Below, in pieces: positions 37,314 through 46,609 of a stretch of 64,000 bases of DNA. Within the stretch, counting starts at the first letter, position 1. Each line of letters opens with the position of its first letter. The notes under the pieces were generated by a model that ran no database searches, was not told the DNA's origin, and worked only from the letters and a program-made list of their open reading frames with translations. Position numbers and translations under genes: made by a program. The DNA comes from Odoribacter laneus YIT 12061 (lineage in GTDB: Bacteria; Bacteroidota; Bacteroidia; Bacteroidales; Marinifilaceae): the NCBI RefSeq assembly GCF_000243215.1, contig NZ_JH594596.1, positions 2,378,392 through 2,442,391 of the forward strand, written 5' to 3'.

Positions 37314-37802
37314 TCAAGCCATTCCGGCCTTATATATCAAAACAGTAGCATAAGCGGAAACCCCCTCCTCCCGGCCTTCAAAGCCTAATTTTTCTGTCGT
37401 CGTCGCTTTAACAGAGATTTCTTCTTTTTCTATACCTAAAATGCCGGCCAAACAAGATTGCATTTGAGGAATAAGGGATTTTAATTTAGGACGCTGCATA
37501 CAGATGACACTATCGATATTCCCGATTTCAAATCCTTTCTCCCGTATAAGTTCTACGGTTTTTCTCAACAATATTTTACTGTCGATGCCTTTAAAGGTAT
37601 CTGAGGTATCCGGGAAATGATACCCAATATCGCGCATACCGGCCGCTCCGAGCAAAGCATCACAAATGGCATGAATCAAGACATCCCCATCGGAATGAGC
37701 AACACAACCTTTTTCATGCTCTACTTTTATACCGCCCAGCCAAAGTTCCAAACCTTCTTCTAAGCGGTGTACATCTATACCAATACCCGTTTTTATTTTC
37801 AT
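37314..37802 (-). CDS. ispF: 2-C-methyl-D-erythritol 2,4-cyclodiphosphate synthase
   Basis: The fifth step of the MEP isoprenoid pathway, a zinc enzyme acting as a trimer. The 162-residue protein has the N-terminal GIGIDVHRLEEG (metal-binding D and H), the substrate loop HSDGDVLIHAICDALLGAAG, and FPDTSDTFKG, and it ends with VKATTTEKLGFEGREEG. The length is normal and nothing is missing. Its product feeds the isoprenoid chain used by uppS. The start is at 37802; a TATTTTTG box at 37872-37879 may be its promoter, divergent from murF. Confidence 0.96.
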   Translation of the reverse strand: MKIKTGIGIDVHRLEEGLELWLGGIKVEHEKGCVAHSDGDVLIHAICDALLGAAGMRDIGYHFPDTSDTFKGIDSKILLRKTVELIREKGFEIGNIDSVICMQRPKLKSLIPQMQSCLAGILGIEKEEISVKATTTEKLGFEGREEGVSAYATVLIYKAGMA

Positions 37803-37953
37803 TTTCTAGTTTTTACAAAAATGTTATACCGATCTTGAATGTTTAAAATTACAACTTATTTATAAGCTTGACAAAAATAGATGCATTCTTTGAAGAGACG
37901 AAGGTTTTCTTTAAAAAAGAGAGGGTTTTTCAAAGGATAAATACATTTTTCCT

Positions 37954-37961
37954 TACATTTG
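37954..37961 (+). promoter_or_regulatory. Candidate -7 box (TACATTTG) for murF
   Basis: TACATTTG matches TAnnTTTG, about 135 bases before the murF start. No convincing -33 TTTG is present. Confidence 0.4.
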
Positions 37962-38096
37962 TTCCTGTATTGTGATCCGACTATAAAATTTAAATCTTTC
38001 ATCCCAGGGGAAATGATTCCTTTTTGTAAAGGACGACAAAATAAACAAGGGAGGAAAAAATTTTCAGCAAAGGATGTTCTTTAATGTAGGCTTGAC

Positions 38097-39389
38097 ATGT
38101 ATTCTATTCCGCAACTTTATAATGATTTTATCCGGGGCCATCGGGTAACAACAGACTCCCGTAACATACAGGAAGGCGATGTCTTCATTGCTCTTAAAGG
38201 AGAAAATTTCAATGGAAATCAATTTGCCCGTTCAGCTCTGGAAAAGGGAGCTTCTACAGCTTTTGTGGATGATAAAGCATACCTTCTTTCTGAAAAATGC
38301 CTATTCATTCCCGATGGTTTGGGTTTTCTGCAGGAAATAGCCCACTACCACCGGCATCGGTTGGGCCTCCCGATTTTGGGGATCACCGGCACAAACGGCA
38401 AAACGACAACGAAAGAATTATGCCAGGCCGTACTTTCAAAACGTTACAGAACGATTGCTACTCAAGGGAATCTGAATAATCACATCGGCGTACCGCTGAC
38501 TTTGCTGAGCATGGACGAAAATACGCAGTTCGGAATAGTCGAAATGGGAGCCAATCATCCCGATGAAATCAAAGATTTATGCGAAATAGCCGATCCGGAC
38601 TTCGGATTGATTACAAATATCGGCCAAGCTCATTTAGAAGGATTCGGCAGTTATGAAAATATCGTCCGGACTAAAAAACAATTATACGATCATATTTTTC
38701 GGAAATCAGGAAAAGTATTTGTCCATACAGAAGACCCGTTGTTGATGCAACTTTCCGAAGGCCATACCCGAATTCTCTATGGAAAATCCGAGGGGGATCT
38801 GAAAGGGGAAATCAAACAAACCCTCCCCTATCTGGTATATGCTTTGAAAACCTTAAAAGGAGATCTTTACATCAAAACGCATTTAATCGGGAGTTATAAT
38901 TTTGACAATGCCCTGGCAGCTTCCTGTGTAGGCCAGTATTTCGATGTTAATCCTTTACACATTCAGGAAGCCATTGAAAGCTATCGCCCGACAAATCTTC
39001 GCTCCCAATTGGTCAAAACAGCACACAATACGGTGATTCTGGATGCTTATAATGCCAATCCGAGTAGTATGAGTGTAGCAATCAAAAACTTTGCCGAAAT
39101 ACAAGCTTCTCCTAAAATACTTATTCTGGGAGAAATGAGGGAATTGGGAACAGTCAGCGAGGAAGCCCACCGCAAGATTGTTTCTTTAGCCACTGAAAAC
39201 CCAGCTCATACCGTATTTCTCGTTGGAAATAATTTTGAACATTGTGGCGATAATCGTAAATTTATCCGTCATTTTAAGGATACAGATACACTGATTGAAT
39301 ATCTAAAAGCACATCCGCTCCATGCCTCTTACATTTTTGTAAAAGGTTCAAGAGGGAATAAACTGGAAAGAATTGTCGAATTTTTATAA
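38097..39389 (+). CDS. murF: UDP-N-acetylmuramoyl-tripeptide--D-alanyl-D-alanine ligase
   Basis: Adds D-Ala-D-Ala to the UDP-MurNAc tripeptide, the last cytoplasmic step of the peptidoglycan precursor. The 430-residue Mur ligase has the N-terminal substrate domain with TTDSRNIQEGDVFIALKG, the ATP loop GITGTNGKTTTKEL (residues 95-108), the central NHIGVPLTLL and EMGANHPDEI, and the C-terminal domain with DAYNANPSSM and LGEMRELG. It starts the murF, glycosyltransferase, pyrC run. The glycosyltransferase starts 11 bases after its stop. Confidence 0.96.
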   Translation: MYSIPQLYNDFIRGHRVTTDSRNIQEGDVFIALKGENFNGNQFARSALEKGASTAFVDDKAYLLSEKCLFIPDGLGFLQEIAHYHRHRLGLPILGITGTNGKTTTKELCQAVLSKRYRTIATQGNLNNHIGVPLTLLSMDENTQFGIVEMGANHPDEIKDLCEIADPDFGLITNIGQAHLEGFGSYENIVRTKKQLYDHIFRKSGKVFVHTEDPLLMQLSEGHTRILYGKSEGDLKGEIKQTLPYLVYALKTLKGDLYIKTHLIGSYNFDNALAASCVGQYFDVNPLHIQEAIESYRPTNLRSQLVKTAHNTVILDAYNANPSSMSVAIKNFAEIQASPKILILGEMRELGTVSEEAHRKIVSLATENPAHTVFLVGNNFEHCGDNRKFIRHFKDTDTLIEYLKAHPLHASYIFVKGSRGNKLERIVEFL

Positions 39390-39399
39390 TCCCGACACT

Positions 39400-40125
39400 G
39401 TGAATACTAGAATTGTCATCATACCGACTTACAACGAAAAGGAAAATATAGAAAATATTATCCGTTATGTAGCCGGTCTTCAACCTGCTTTCGATATCCT
39501 TATTATCGAAGATAATTCCCCCGATGGAACCGGAGATATCATAGAAGGACTGCAAAAAGAATTTGCCCAGTTACATATGATTCGCCGGACAGGCAAATTA
39601 GGACTGGGAACGGCCTATATTACGGGTTTTAAATGGTGTCTGGCGCAAGGATATGAATATATCTTTGAAATGGACGCTGATTTTTCCCACAATCCTGACG
39701 ATCTTATCCGTTTATACAATGCCTGTGCTTCAGGGGCAGATATGTCCATCGGTTCCCGGTATGTCACGGGAGTTAATGTGGTGAATTGGCCCATGGGCAG
39801 AGTGTTGATGTCTTATTTTGCATCCAAATACGTCCGGTTCGTTACGGGCATGAAAATCCATGACGCCACCGCCGGATTTGTATGCTATACCCGTAAAGTT
39901 TTATTAGCTATTGATCTGGATAAAATCCGTTTCAAAGGCTATGCTTTTCAGATCGAAATGAAATTCACCGCGTGGACCCTCGGGTTTAAGTTAAAAGAAG
40001 TACCGATTATTTTTACAGACCGTACCTTAGGAACCTCTAAAATGAGCGGAGGAATTTTCACGGAAGCCTTTTTAGGCGTAATTACAATGAAGCTCAGGAG
40101 CCTTTTCCGGAAAAAAAGGAAATAA
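39400..40125 (+). CDS. Polyprenol-phosphate glycosyltransferase (DPM1-like, GT2)
   Basis: Transfers a sugar, probably mannose, from a nucleotide donor onto polyprenyl phosphate at the membrane. About 241 residues with the GT2 signature RIVIIPTYNEKENIENI, the donor site IIEDNSPDGTGDI, the metal DxD in EMDADFSHNPDDL and FKGYAFQIEMKFTAW near the end. No C-terminal membrane pair is present, so it is the short dolichyl-phosphate mannose synthase type. A GTG at 39400 is chosen because it starts the fold; a TTG frame reaches 39373, inside murF. The product may feed O-glycosylation of surface proteins. Confidence 0.88.
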   Translation: MNTRIVIIPTYNEKENIENIIRYVAGLQPAFDILIIEDNSPDGTGDIIEGLQKEFAQLHMIRRTGKLGLGTAYITGFKWCLAQGYEYIFEMDADFSHNPDDLIRLYNACASGADMSIGSRYVTGVNVVNWPMGRVLMSYFASKYVRFVTGMKIHDATAGFVCYTRKVLLAIDLDKIRFKGYAFQIEMKFTAWTLGFKLKEVPIIFTDRTLGTSKMSGGIFTEAFLGVITMKLRSLFRKKRK

Positions 40126-40166
40126 TATTTCGGAAATCCGGCTACATTACAAATAATACTGGGAAT

Positions 40167-41501
40167 ATGAAAAAAATCATCCAAGGAGGAACCCTCATCA
40201 ATGAAGGACGCATTTTTCAAGCGGATATCCTTCTAGAAAACGACCGTATCGCAGAGATTTCGGATCATCTTTCAGAAGCTCAATTCGAAAATGCAGAAAT
40301 CATAAATGCCCAGGATCACTATGTCATCCCCGGCGTCATCGACGATCAGGTGCATTTTCGGGAACCCGGGCTTACCCGTAAAGGTGATATTGCAGAAGGC
40401 AGCCGGGCAGCCGCAGCAGGAGGAGTCACCTCTTTTATGGACATGCCCAACGTCATTCCACCGACCACCACTCTCCGCTTGCTGGAAGAAAAACAGGAAA
40501 TCGGACAACGGAATTCTCTGGTAAACTACTCTTTCTATTTAGGAGCAACTTCGGAAAATATCGAAGAAATTCGGAAAGCAGATCCCCGGACCACCTGTGG
40601 AATAAAAGTTTTTATGGGTTCTTCTACCGGTAATATGCTGGTAGACCATATTCCAACTCTGGAACGGATATTCGCCGAAGCCCCCCTTTTAATTGCTACG
40701 CATTGCGAAGATACCCCTTTGATCAACAAAAATCTGGCAGCATTCCGACAACGCTATGGAGAGGCCATTCCTCCCGAAGCCCATCCGCTTATCCGGAGCC
40801 GGGAAGCTTGTTTTAAAAGTTCTTCCTTAGCCGCAACACTGGCACGGAAATACAAAAGCCGTTTACATATTCTCCACCTTAGCACCGCTGAAGAAACAAA
40901 ATTACCGGATTCAGGTATACGCACCCAAAAACAAATTACCGGAGAAGTCTGTGTTCATCACCTCTGGTTTAATGATCAAGCGTACACCTCCAAAGGGAAT
41001 CTGGTGAAATGGAATCCGGCCATCAAAACAGAGCAGGATCGGTTAAGCCTGTTAAAAGCAGTAAAAGAAGGGAGGATCGATATTATTGCCACAGACCATG
41101 CCCCTCATTTGTTGAGTGAAAAAAATGGTCCTTATACTCAGGCTGCCAGCGGAGGACCCATGATCCAACATTCTTTAACCGTTATGCTGGAATTGATGGA
41201 AAAAGGTTATTTTTCGTTAGCAGAAATCGTCGACCGGATGTGTCATGCCCCGGCCGATTTATTCCATATTTCCCAAAGAGGATACCTCAGAAAGGGTTAT
41301 AAAGCGGATATCTGTATTTTCAAAAAATCTCCCTGGACGGTAACGAAAGACAATCTTCTTTACCGTTGTGGCTGGTCGCCCCTGGAGAATACCTCCTTTA
41401 CTTATCAAGTTCAACTCACCCTTGTAAACGGCCATAAAGTCTATGAAAAAGGCACTTTTTACGAGGATCGTAAAGGCGAATTATTACTTTTTGAACGATA
41501 A
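40167..41501 (+). CDS. pyrC: Dihydroorotase
   Basis: Closes N-carbamoyl-aspartate to dihydroorotate in pyrimidine synthesis. The 444-residue amidohydrolase has DDQVHFREPGLTRKGD near residue 60 (the first metal His of the usual HxH reads Gln here), FMDMPNVIPPTTT, GIKVFMGSSTGNML, the metal sites ATHCEDTPLI and HILHLSTAEET, and IIATDHAPH. It ends with the typical LVNGHKVYEKG. The Q replacement is the form I remember for Bacteroidetes enzymes. Its stop is only one base from the stop of the convergent DUF6427-like gene. Confidence 0.93.
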   Translation: MKKIIQGGTLINEGRIFQADILLENDRIAEISDHLSEAQFENAEIINAQDHYVIPGVIDDQVHFREPGLTRKGDIAEGSRAAAAGGVTSFMDMPNVIPPTTTLRLLEEKQEIGQRNSLVNYSFYLGATSENIEEIRKADPRTTCGIKVFMGSSTGNMLVDHIPTLERIFAEAPLLIATHCEDTPLINKNLAAFRQRYGEAIPPEAHPLIRSREACFKSSSLAATLARKYKSRLHILHLSTAEETKLPDSGIRTQKQITGEVCVHHLWFNDQAYTSKGNLVKWNPAIKTEQDRLSLLKAVKEGRIDIIATDHAPHLLSEKNGPYTQAASGGPMIQHSLTVMLELMEKGYFSLAEIVDRMCHAPADLFHISQRGYLRKGYKADICIFKKSPWTVTKDNLLYRCGWSPLENTSFTYQVQLTLVNGHKVYEKGTFYEDRKGELLLFER

Positions 41502-41502
41502 A

Positions 41503-42474
41503 TCAAATCTCTACCACAAGACAAACTCCCAATAAGAGTAAAAAAAGAATATTTCCCACTATCGGCAAGCGGGAAGTTACAAAATACTGAGAATAAATAT
41601 AAGCAAGCGGAAGCGCCACCAAATACATCATGTCAAAATGGATTCCAGGTATAAAAAGAAGGGTTAATATACAGAAAAACAACATCGAGACTAAGGATAA
41701 CATACTCCTTCGCTGGCTCACCATTGAAACCGGATAGTAAACGGTAATATAATAAAGGGAAATAAACAGCAAAAATAACAACGTACCGTAACGTACGATC
41801 TGAAATATTGTCAATTGACGCAGGTATTCTCCCTCCAACAAATTGTCTTTAAAAAGAGAGAAAAATTCATTTAATTGATCTGTCCAATAATAATAAAAAA
41901 ACGTAAAATAAACCGGTGTTAAAATACCGATCAAAAGAGCCATAATGTCTTTTAAGGTAGATCTTCCTGAAAAAAACAACACACAAAAAGCCCACAATAC
42001 CAACAAAATAAACTTGGGATAAAAAAGAACGGTCCAAGCAATCCAAAACCCGAAATTAAAAATAAAACGATTGGATTTGGTATTATTTATCGCTCCCAAC
42101 AAACCGATAAAAGCCAAACTGATAAAAAAAGTGAAAAACAAAATCCAGCTGAAAGTCCCCTGCACAATTAAACCGAATGTCAATAAAACATAGATCACAG
42201 CCGGCAGGGTGGTCTGCTGAGCCAGAAACTTATACCAGGCATTAATAAAAAATAAGAAATAAGCAATTCCCAGCGTAAAAAGACAAATAATATAGGCCTT
42301 TCCTTCCGGTCGTATACATGCAACGACATCCGAAGGTATGAGTCCTTGTGTAGCGATCCCTTCCGGCAGATTCCGGCCGAAATAAAAATGACAAACGCCC
42401 GCTATTGCCACCACCAATGGCAATATAAAAAGCATATATGTCTTTTTCGACCTTAAATAACCGTCAAAAATCAT
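41503..42474 (-). CDS. DUF6427-like multi-pass membrane protein
   Basis: A 323-residue very hydrophobic protein with about 9 membrane segments and few charged loops. It starts MIFDGYLRSKKTYMLFILPL. I connect it with DUF6427, a Bacteroidetes-only family often found beside purD, but I cannot give a function. It starts 6 bases after the purD stop, so it is co-transcribed with purD. The 3' end nearly touches pyrC from the other strand. Confidence 0.65.
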   Translation of the reverse strand: MIFDGYLRSKKTYMLFILPLVVAIAGVCHFYFGRNLPEGIATQGLIPSDVVACIRPEGKAYIICLFTLGIAYFLFFINAWYKFLAQQTTLPAVIYVLLTFGLIVQGTFSWILFFTFFISLAFIGLLGAINNTKSNRFIFNFGFWIAWTVLFYPKFILLVLWAFCVLFFSGRSTLKDIMALLIGILTPVYFTFFYYYWTDQLNEFFSLFKDNLLEGEYLRQLTIFQIVRYGTLLFLLFISLYYITVYYPVSMVSQRRSMLSLVSMLFFCILTLLFIPGIHFDMMYLVALPLAYIYSQYFVTSRLPIVGNILFLLLLGVCLVVEI

Positions 42475-42480
42475 TCGGTT

Positions 42481-43761
42481 TTAATTTTCCAATTTCATCA
42501 GATCTTTCCCGATGTCTCCCCGATACGTCTTACCTTCAAATGTTATCTCCTTCACATTCCGATACGACAAATCAAGAGCTTGCTGCATTGTTTTACCATA
42601 AGAACTGACAGCAATCACCCGTCCTCCGTTTGTCAATATTTTTTCTCCTTCCCTGCGGGTACCGGCGTGAAAGATCAAACTTCCTTCCACTTTCCCGATC
42701 TGAATCTCTTTTCCTTTTTCATAACTTCCGGGATATCCCTTGGCCACCAACATAACAGTCGTACAATACCGGCTGTCCATCGCAAAACGTGCAGTTTTCA
42801 ATTCTCCCCGAGCAGTTGCTTCGAAAAGCTGAATCAGGTCTGCTTGTATACGGGGCATCACCACCTCCGTCTCCGGATCTCCCATACGCACATTATATTC
42901 TATGACTTTCGGCTCTCCTTCTACATTCATCAACCCAAAAAAGATAAATCCTTTATAATCAATTCCTTCAGCTTTTAAACCGGCAATCGTGGGACGAATG
43001 ATTTTCTCCTCCACTTTCTGATTAAAAATTCCGTCTGCAAAAGGAACAGGGGAGACAGCGCCCATTCCTCCTGTATTTAAACCGGTATCTCCTTCCCCTA
43101 TCCTCTTATAATCTTTTGCAGATCCCAATATTTTATAATCTTTTCCATCCGTCAGCACAAAAACAGATATTTCTATTCCCTGTAAATACTCTTCAATTAC
43201 TACGCGCTGACTGGCTTTACCGAATTTACCTTCCAACATTTCCTTCAATTCGGATGTTGCTTCCTGCAAATCTTCCAAAATCAAAACCCCCTTTCCGGCA
43301 GCCAACCCATCAGCCTTTAAAACATAAGGCGGCCTCAAGGTCTTTAAAAAACCGACCCCCTCCTCTATGCGGTCAGGAGTAACCGTCATATAAGCAGCCG
43401 TCGGAATTTGATATTTAAACATAAATTCTTTAGCAAAATCCTTACTCCCTTCTAATATTGCCCCTGCCTTTCCCGGCCCGATAATCAATAAGTCTTTCAA
43501 TCGGATATCGGCTTCCAAGGCCTCCCGAATCCCCTCTACCAACGGATCTTCCGGTCCTACAACCACCATATGAATCCCCTCCCGGGCAACGAAATCCGCA
43601 ATCCCTTGAAAATCCGAAACTTTTATATTTACATTCTCTGCAATCTCAGCCATACCAGCATTTCCAGGAGCTACATATAATTTTTCCAATTCAGGACTCT
43701 CTGCCATTTTCCAAGCCAACGCATGTTCCCGGCCACCGCCGCCCAATAATAATACTTTCAT
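42481..43761 (-). CDS. purD: Phosphoribosylamine--glycine ligase
   Basis: The second step of purine synthesis: ATP-dependent ligation of glycine to phosphoribosylamine. The 426-residue ATP-grasp enzyme starts MKVLLLGGGGREHALAWKMAES and has YVAPGNAGM, VVVGPEDPLVEGI, the ATP-binding VLKADGLAAGKGV and VIEEYLQGIEIS, plus NTGGMGAVSPVPF and EYNVRMGDPETEVVMPRI. All parts are present. A TATTTTTG box at 43817-43824 is a candidate promoter. purM and purA are elsewhere in this window, so the purine genes are scattered. Confidence 0.97.
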   Translation of the reverse strand: MKVLLLGGGGREHALAWKMAESPELEKLYVAPGNAGMAEIAENVNIKVSDFQGIADFVAREGIHMVVVGPEDPLVEGIREALEADIRLKDLLIIGPGKAGAILEGSKDFAKEFMFKYQIPTAAYMTVTPDRIEEGVGFLKTLRPPYVLKADGLAAGKGVLILEDLQEATSELKEMLEGKFGKASQRVVIEEYLQGIEISVFVLTDGKDYKILGSAKDYKRIGEGDTGLNTGGMGAVSPVPFADGIFNQKVEEKIIRPTIAGLKAEGIDYKGFIFFGLMNVEGEPKVIEYNVRMGDPETEVVMPRIQADLIQLFEATARGELKTARFAMDSRYCTTVMLVAKGYPGSYEKGKEIQIGKVEGSLIFHAGTRREGEKILTNGGRVIAVSSYGKTMQQALDLSYRNVKEITFEGKTYRGDIGKDLMKLEN

Positions 43762-44056
43762 ATCCAGACTTATAAAATTAATTCAATACCCCATCGCTCC
43801 TCCAATTCACAAGGTACAAAAATAGAAAAATACTTCTGTATTCCCTACCGGATTCCTAAAAACACGAGAAAGGAGAAACCTTTTTCAGCACAAACAGATC
43901 CCCCCGGTTTTTCTGACTTTATCAGAAAACGACAAACCTTTCCTTCGTTCCTGGAGGATCCTTTCCTTGCCTACAGTGACCAAGGAGGTAAGAAACGAAC
44001 TTTCGGCGATGCAGCAGTTACGAAAACGGATCTGTTTGCTCCCGCCGACTTCTTTT
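43762..44056. other. Intergenic stretch with an 11-base inverted repeat
   Basis: CAAACAGATCC (43891-43901) is complementary to 44028-44038. Inside lies CGAACTTTCGGCGATGC, loosely like the centre of the repeats at 29.8 and 37.2 kb. No gene is seen. Confidence 0.45.
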
Positions 44057-44725
44057 TTATGCGTTCATCTCATCTACAGTATAATTTAAGAAACGATTGA
44101 AACGATACATTTTTTGAAAGATGTCCACAATCTTTGCCTGGGCATCCTTTTCCGTAAAAAAAGAATCCGGTTTATAAGTAACGATATCGTAATGCTTGTA
44201 TTTCAACAAATCTCCCTGAGGAAAATCGGAAGGGAAAGGAGCCGGCACCTTCTTCAATTTATCAGTAGCATCTATACCGGCAAATTCTGCAGCAAATTTC
44301 TTCTCTTCCAAAATAGAAGTAAATTCTTCTATATTATCGTATATATCCTGACGCAATTTCTTTAACAAGGAGGGTTCCGGACAATACAACCCACCTCCCA
44401 ACAAACTGCCATCGGGTTCCAGATGTACATAATAGCCCGCCCGCTGACTATTTCTTCCTCCGGGAGAAGCAAGATAAGCTGCAAAATGAGTCTTATAAGG
44501 AGATTTATCCGGAGAAAAACGGACGTCCCGATAGATTCTGTACACACAATCTTTGACATTCAACCCTTCGATTTCTTCATCAAAACCAGCTGTTTTTTCA
44601 ATCAGCTTCCCCACCCACTCGTCAAACCAGGCCTTCAATTCCACGTACCGCTTCTTATGCGCATTAAACCATTCCCGATCATTATTTTCCCGCAACTCCC
44701 GTAAAAAATCGTATATCTCTTTCAT
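44057..44725 (-). CDS. DUF2461 family protein
   Basis: A 222-residue protein of DUF2461 (TIGR02453). Family features are the N-terminal FLRELRENNDREWFNAHKKRY, YRIYRDVRFSPDKSPYKTHFAAYL near residue 75, and YYVHLEPDGSLLGGGLYCPEP. The conserved aromatic and charged residues suggest an enzyme or ligand-binding role, but none is established. It is cytoplasmic and monocistronic, with a TACTTTTG box at 44763-44770 as likely promoter. Confidence 0.9.
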   Translation of the reverse strand: MKEIYDFLRELRENNDREWFNAHKKRYVELKAWFDEWVGKLIEKTAGFDEEIEGLNVKDCVYRIYRDVRFSPDKSPYKTHFAAYLASPGGRNSQRAGYYVHLEPDGSLLGGGLYCPEPSLLKKLRQDIYDNIEEFTSILEEKKFAAEFAGIDATDKLKKVPAPFPSDFPQGDLLKYKHYDIVTYKPDSFFTEKDAQAKIVDIFQKMYRFNRFLNYTVDEMNA

Positions 44726-45268
44726 AACTGATGTTTAAAAAATGAATTTACTTGCTTCTGTACAAAAGTAATAAATGGCCCCAGAAATAAATCACCGCAG
44801 CAGAAAAGTTTATTCAATTTCAATTACAATATTATTAAATAATTGTTTATCAATAAATTATTGATTTACATCCCCGCCGACTTCCCCCTTGCATCCTCCG
44901 GAGGCCAAGTCCTATTATATATTTTAAATGATTCCTTTCCTTCCACCCAACAGAGGTCTTCCGCCGTATTCACTAATATACAAACTTTCCAAACCGGCAG
45001 AACAGGCGATTTCATCGTTTTGTTTATAGCTTAAAATTTAGTCGATAATGTTTCCCATGGAATTGTCCATGAACACTAAGCCTATTACGTTTTATAATTT
45101 CTCTTTCCTCAGATAGTATAATTATGATGTTTTTATATTACTCTGAATCTTTATCTCTTACTGTCCTTGAATCCCATTGTATAAGAACCTCATCCTCAAT
45201 TGGATCTTGTTGGAAAAATGGAATATGATACTATTTAATAATAATTTCATTTATCCCGAATGCCATAA
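44726..45268. other. AT-rich intergenic stretch at the edge of the accessory island
   Basis: Apart from the DUF2461 promoter box near 44763, I see only AT-rich sequence and a small palindrome CATGGAATTGTCCATG near 45056. No gene is called. Confidence 0.4.
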
Positions 45269-46420
45269 TTATAAATATAACACAGTGCCGTACAATTTAT
45301 TTATCCACATTGCGAATAATCTGTCCGTTACAGAGAAAACTTTATTGATCTCTGTAATGATATCCCTTTCAAGAAGTTTTTTTACAGCGGATTGCACCGA
45401 ACTTGCCGAAGTAAGGCTATGGCGTTTGATGAAATCGGCAGATGTAATATGCTCTGCTTCGCCATCTTTGGCAATGGCATAAAGCAACTCCTTCTGCTTT
45501 TCGGGTATGTTCGACAAAATCTCGCGAAATATCGTGTCGTTGGAGGCAATCATATTGTCGATGGCAGCTTGTATAATCTCCAATGTACACTCCTCGCCTT
45601 CGGAGGTATCGGCAAAAGATTCGTTGAATGTTTTTTGAATGTAGTAAGTATGTCCTTGGAAAAGGGCGTAAGCTTTCTCCACGTTTTCAGCCGAAATGCT
45701 GCGGTTTCGTTTTTCGAAATGACCCATAACAAACGGGATGTAAATCTCCGGTGCAATCGCTTTCAACTCCACTATGTCGGCACTGTGATAGAAGGGGCGT
45801 GCAGCGGATGTGAACATCTCTTGCATCATGTGTCGTTCGCTACCGGCAAAGATAAAATGGCTGTTATCCGACCGTTGTATGTGAGTTCGCAGCAGAGCCT
45901 CGATATTCTTTTCCGGATATTTGGCAATTTGTTGAAACTCGTCGATTGCCACAATACAGGGTTTGTCTGCGTTGGACAAGTATTGGAAAATCTCGTTAAG
46001 AGTATATTCAGGACGTTCAATATCACCTAATTCGACATTGAAAGTGGGGAGATTGGTTATCGGGTCAAATCCGAATTTGCCACGAATGGATTTAATCGTC
46101 TGGAGGAAGAGGATTGCCATTTTACGGCTACGGGGTAAAAGGGTCTCGTAAATCTCCCGACCAAGCAGATAGGTAAATTCCCGAAGGCTTGACGTATGCA
46201 AAATGTCAATAAAGAAGGTGTAATACTCCTTGCTTATCTCCGGTTTGTCATAGCAGAATTGAATTAATCCTGTTTTACCCATACGACGTGGTGATATAAT
46301 TACCAGATTGTTCCCGTTGGTAATGGACTTTACAAGCCGAGCTGATTCATTTACTCTATCACAAAAATATTCCGGTGCGATTTTACCAGTTACAATAAAT
46401 GGATTTATTGCCTTCGCCAT
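45269..46420 (-). CDS. AAA ATPase with archaeal-type ATPase domain and C-terminal winged helix
   Basis: A 383-residue predicted P-loop ATPase. It starts MAKAINPFIVTGKIAPEYFCDR. Walker A is VIISPRRMGKTGL near residue 50 and Walker B is CIVAIDEFQQI near residue 150. A sensor-like FIFAGSERHMMQEMF follows. The C-terminal ~90 residues look like a winged-helix DNA-binding domain (EHITSADFIKRHSLTSASSVQSAVKKLLERDII). It belongs to the AAA/DUF234-type ATPases that Bacteroidetes carry in many accessory copies; the role is unknown. It sits next to a broken integrase and a toxin remnant. ATG 46420 is favoured over the longer frame to 46438. Confidence 0.85.
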   Translation of the reverse strand: MAKAINPFIVTGKIAPEYFCDRVNESARLVKSITNGNNLVIISPRRMGKTGLIQFCYDKPEISKEYYTFFIDILHTSSLREFTYLLGREIYETLLPRSRKMAILFLQTIKSIRGKFGFDPITNLPTFNVELGDIERPEYTLNEIFQYLSNADKPCIVAIDEFQQIAKYPEKNIEALLRTHIQRSDNSHFIFAGSERHMMQEMFTSAARPFYHSADIVELKAIAPEIYIPFVMGHFEKRNRSISAENVEKAYALFQGHTYYIQKTFNESFADTSEGEECTLEIIQAAIDNMIASNDTIFREILSNIPEKQKELLYAIAKDGEAEHITSADFIKRHSLTSASSVQSAVKKLLERDIITEINKVFSVTDRLFAMWINKLYGTVLYL

Positions 46421-46609
46421 ATAGTTCTCTTTTTGCAAAGTTAATTATTTGTTTTGAATTATGCGAATAGAATAATTATTTATTTAATAGAATGCCGAAA
46501 TATTATTCCGAGAAACTTATTTTATCGAGTTTTTAAGTGTAATAAGATATTTTGTATTCAAGTTTTTATTCCAAGTTACTTGTCTACAATATATTATCAC
46601 ATATGCTGC

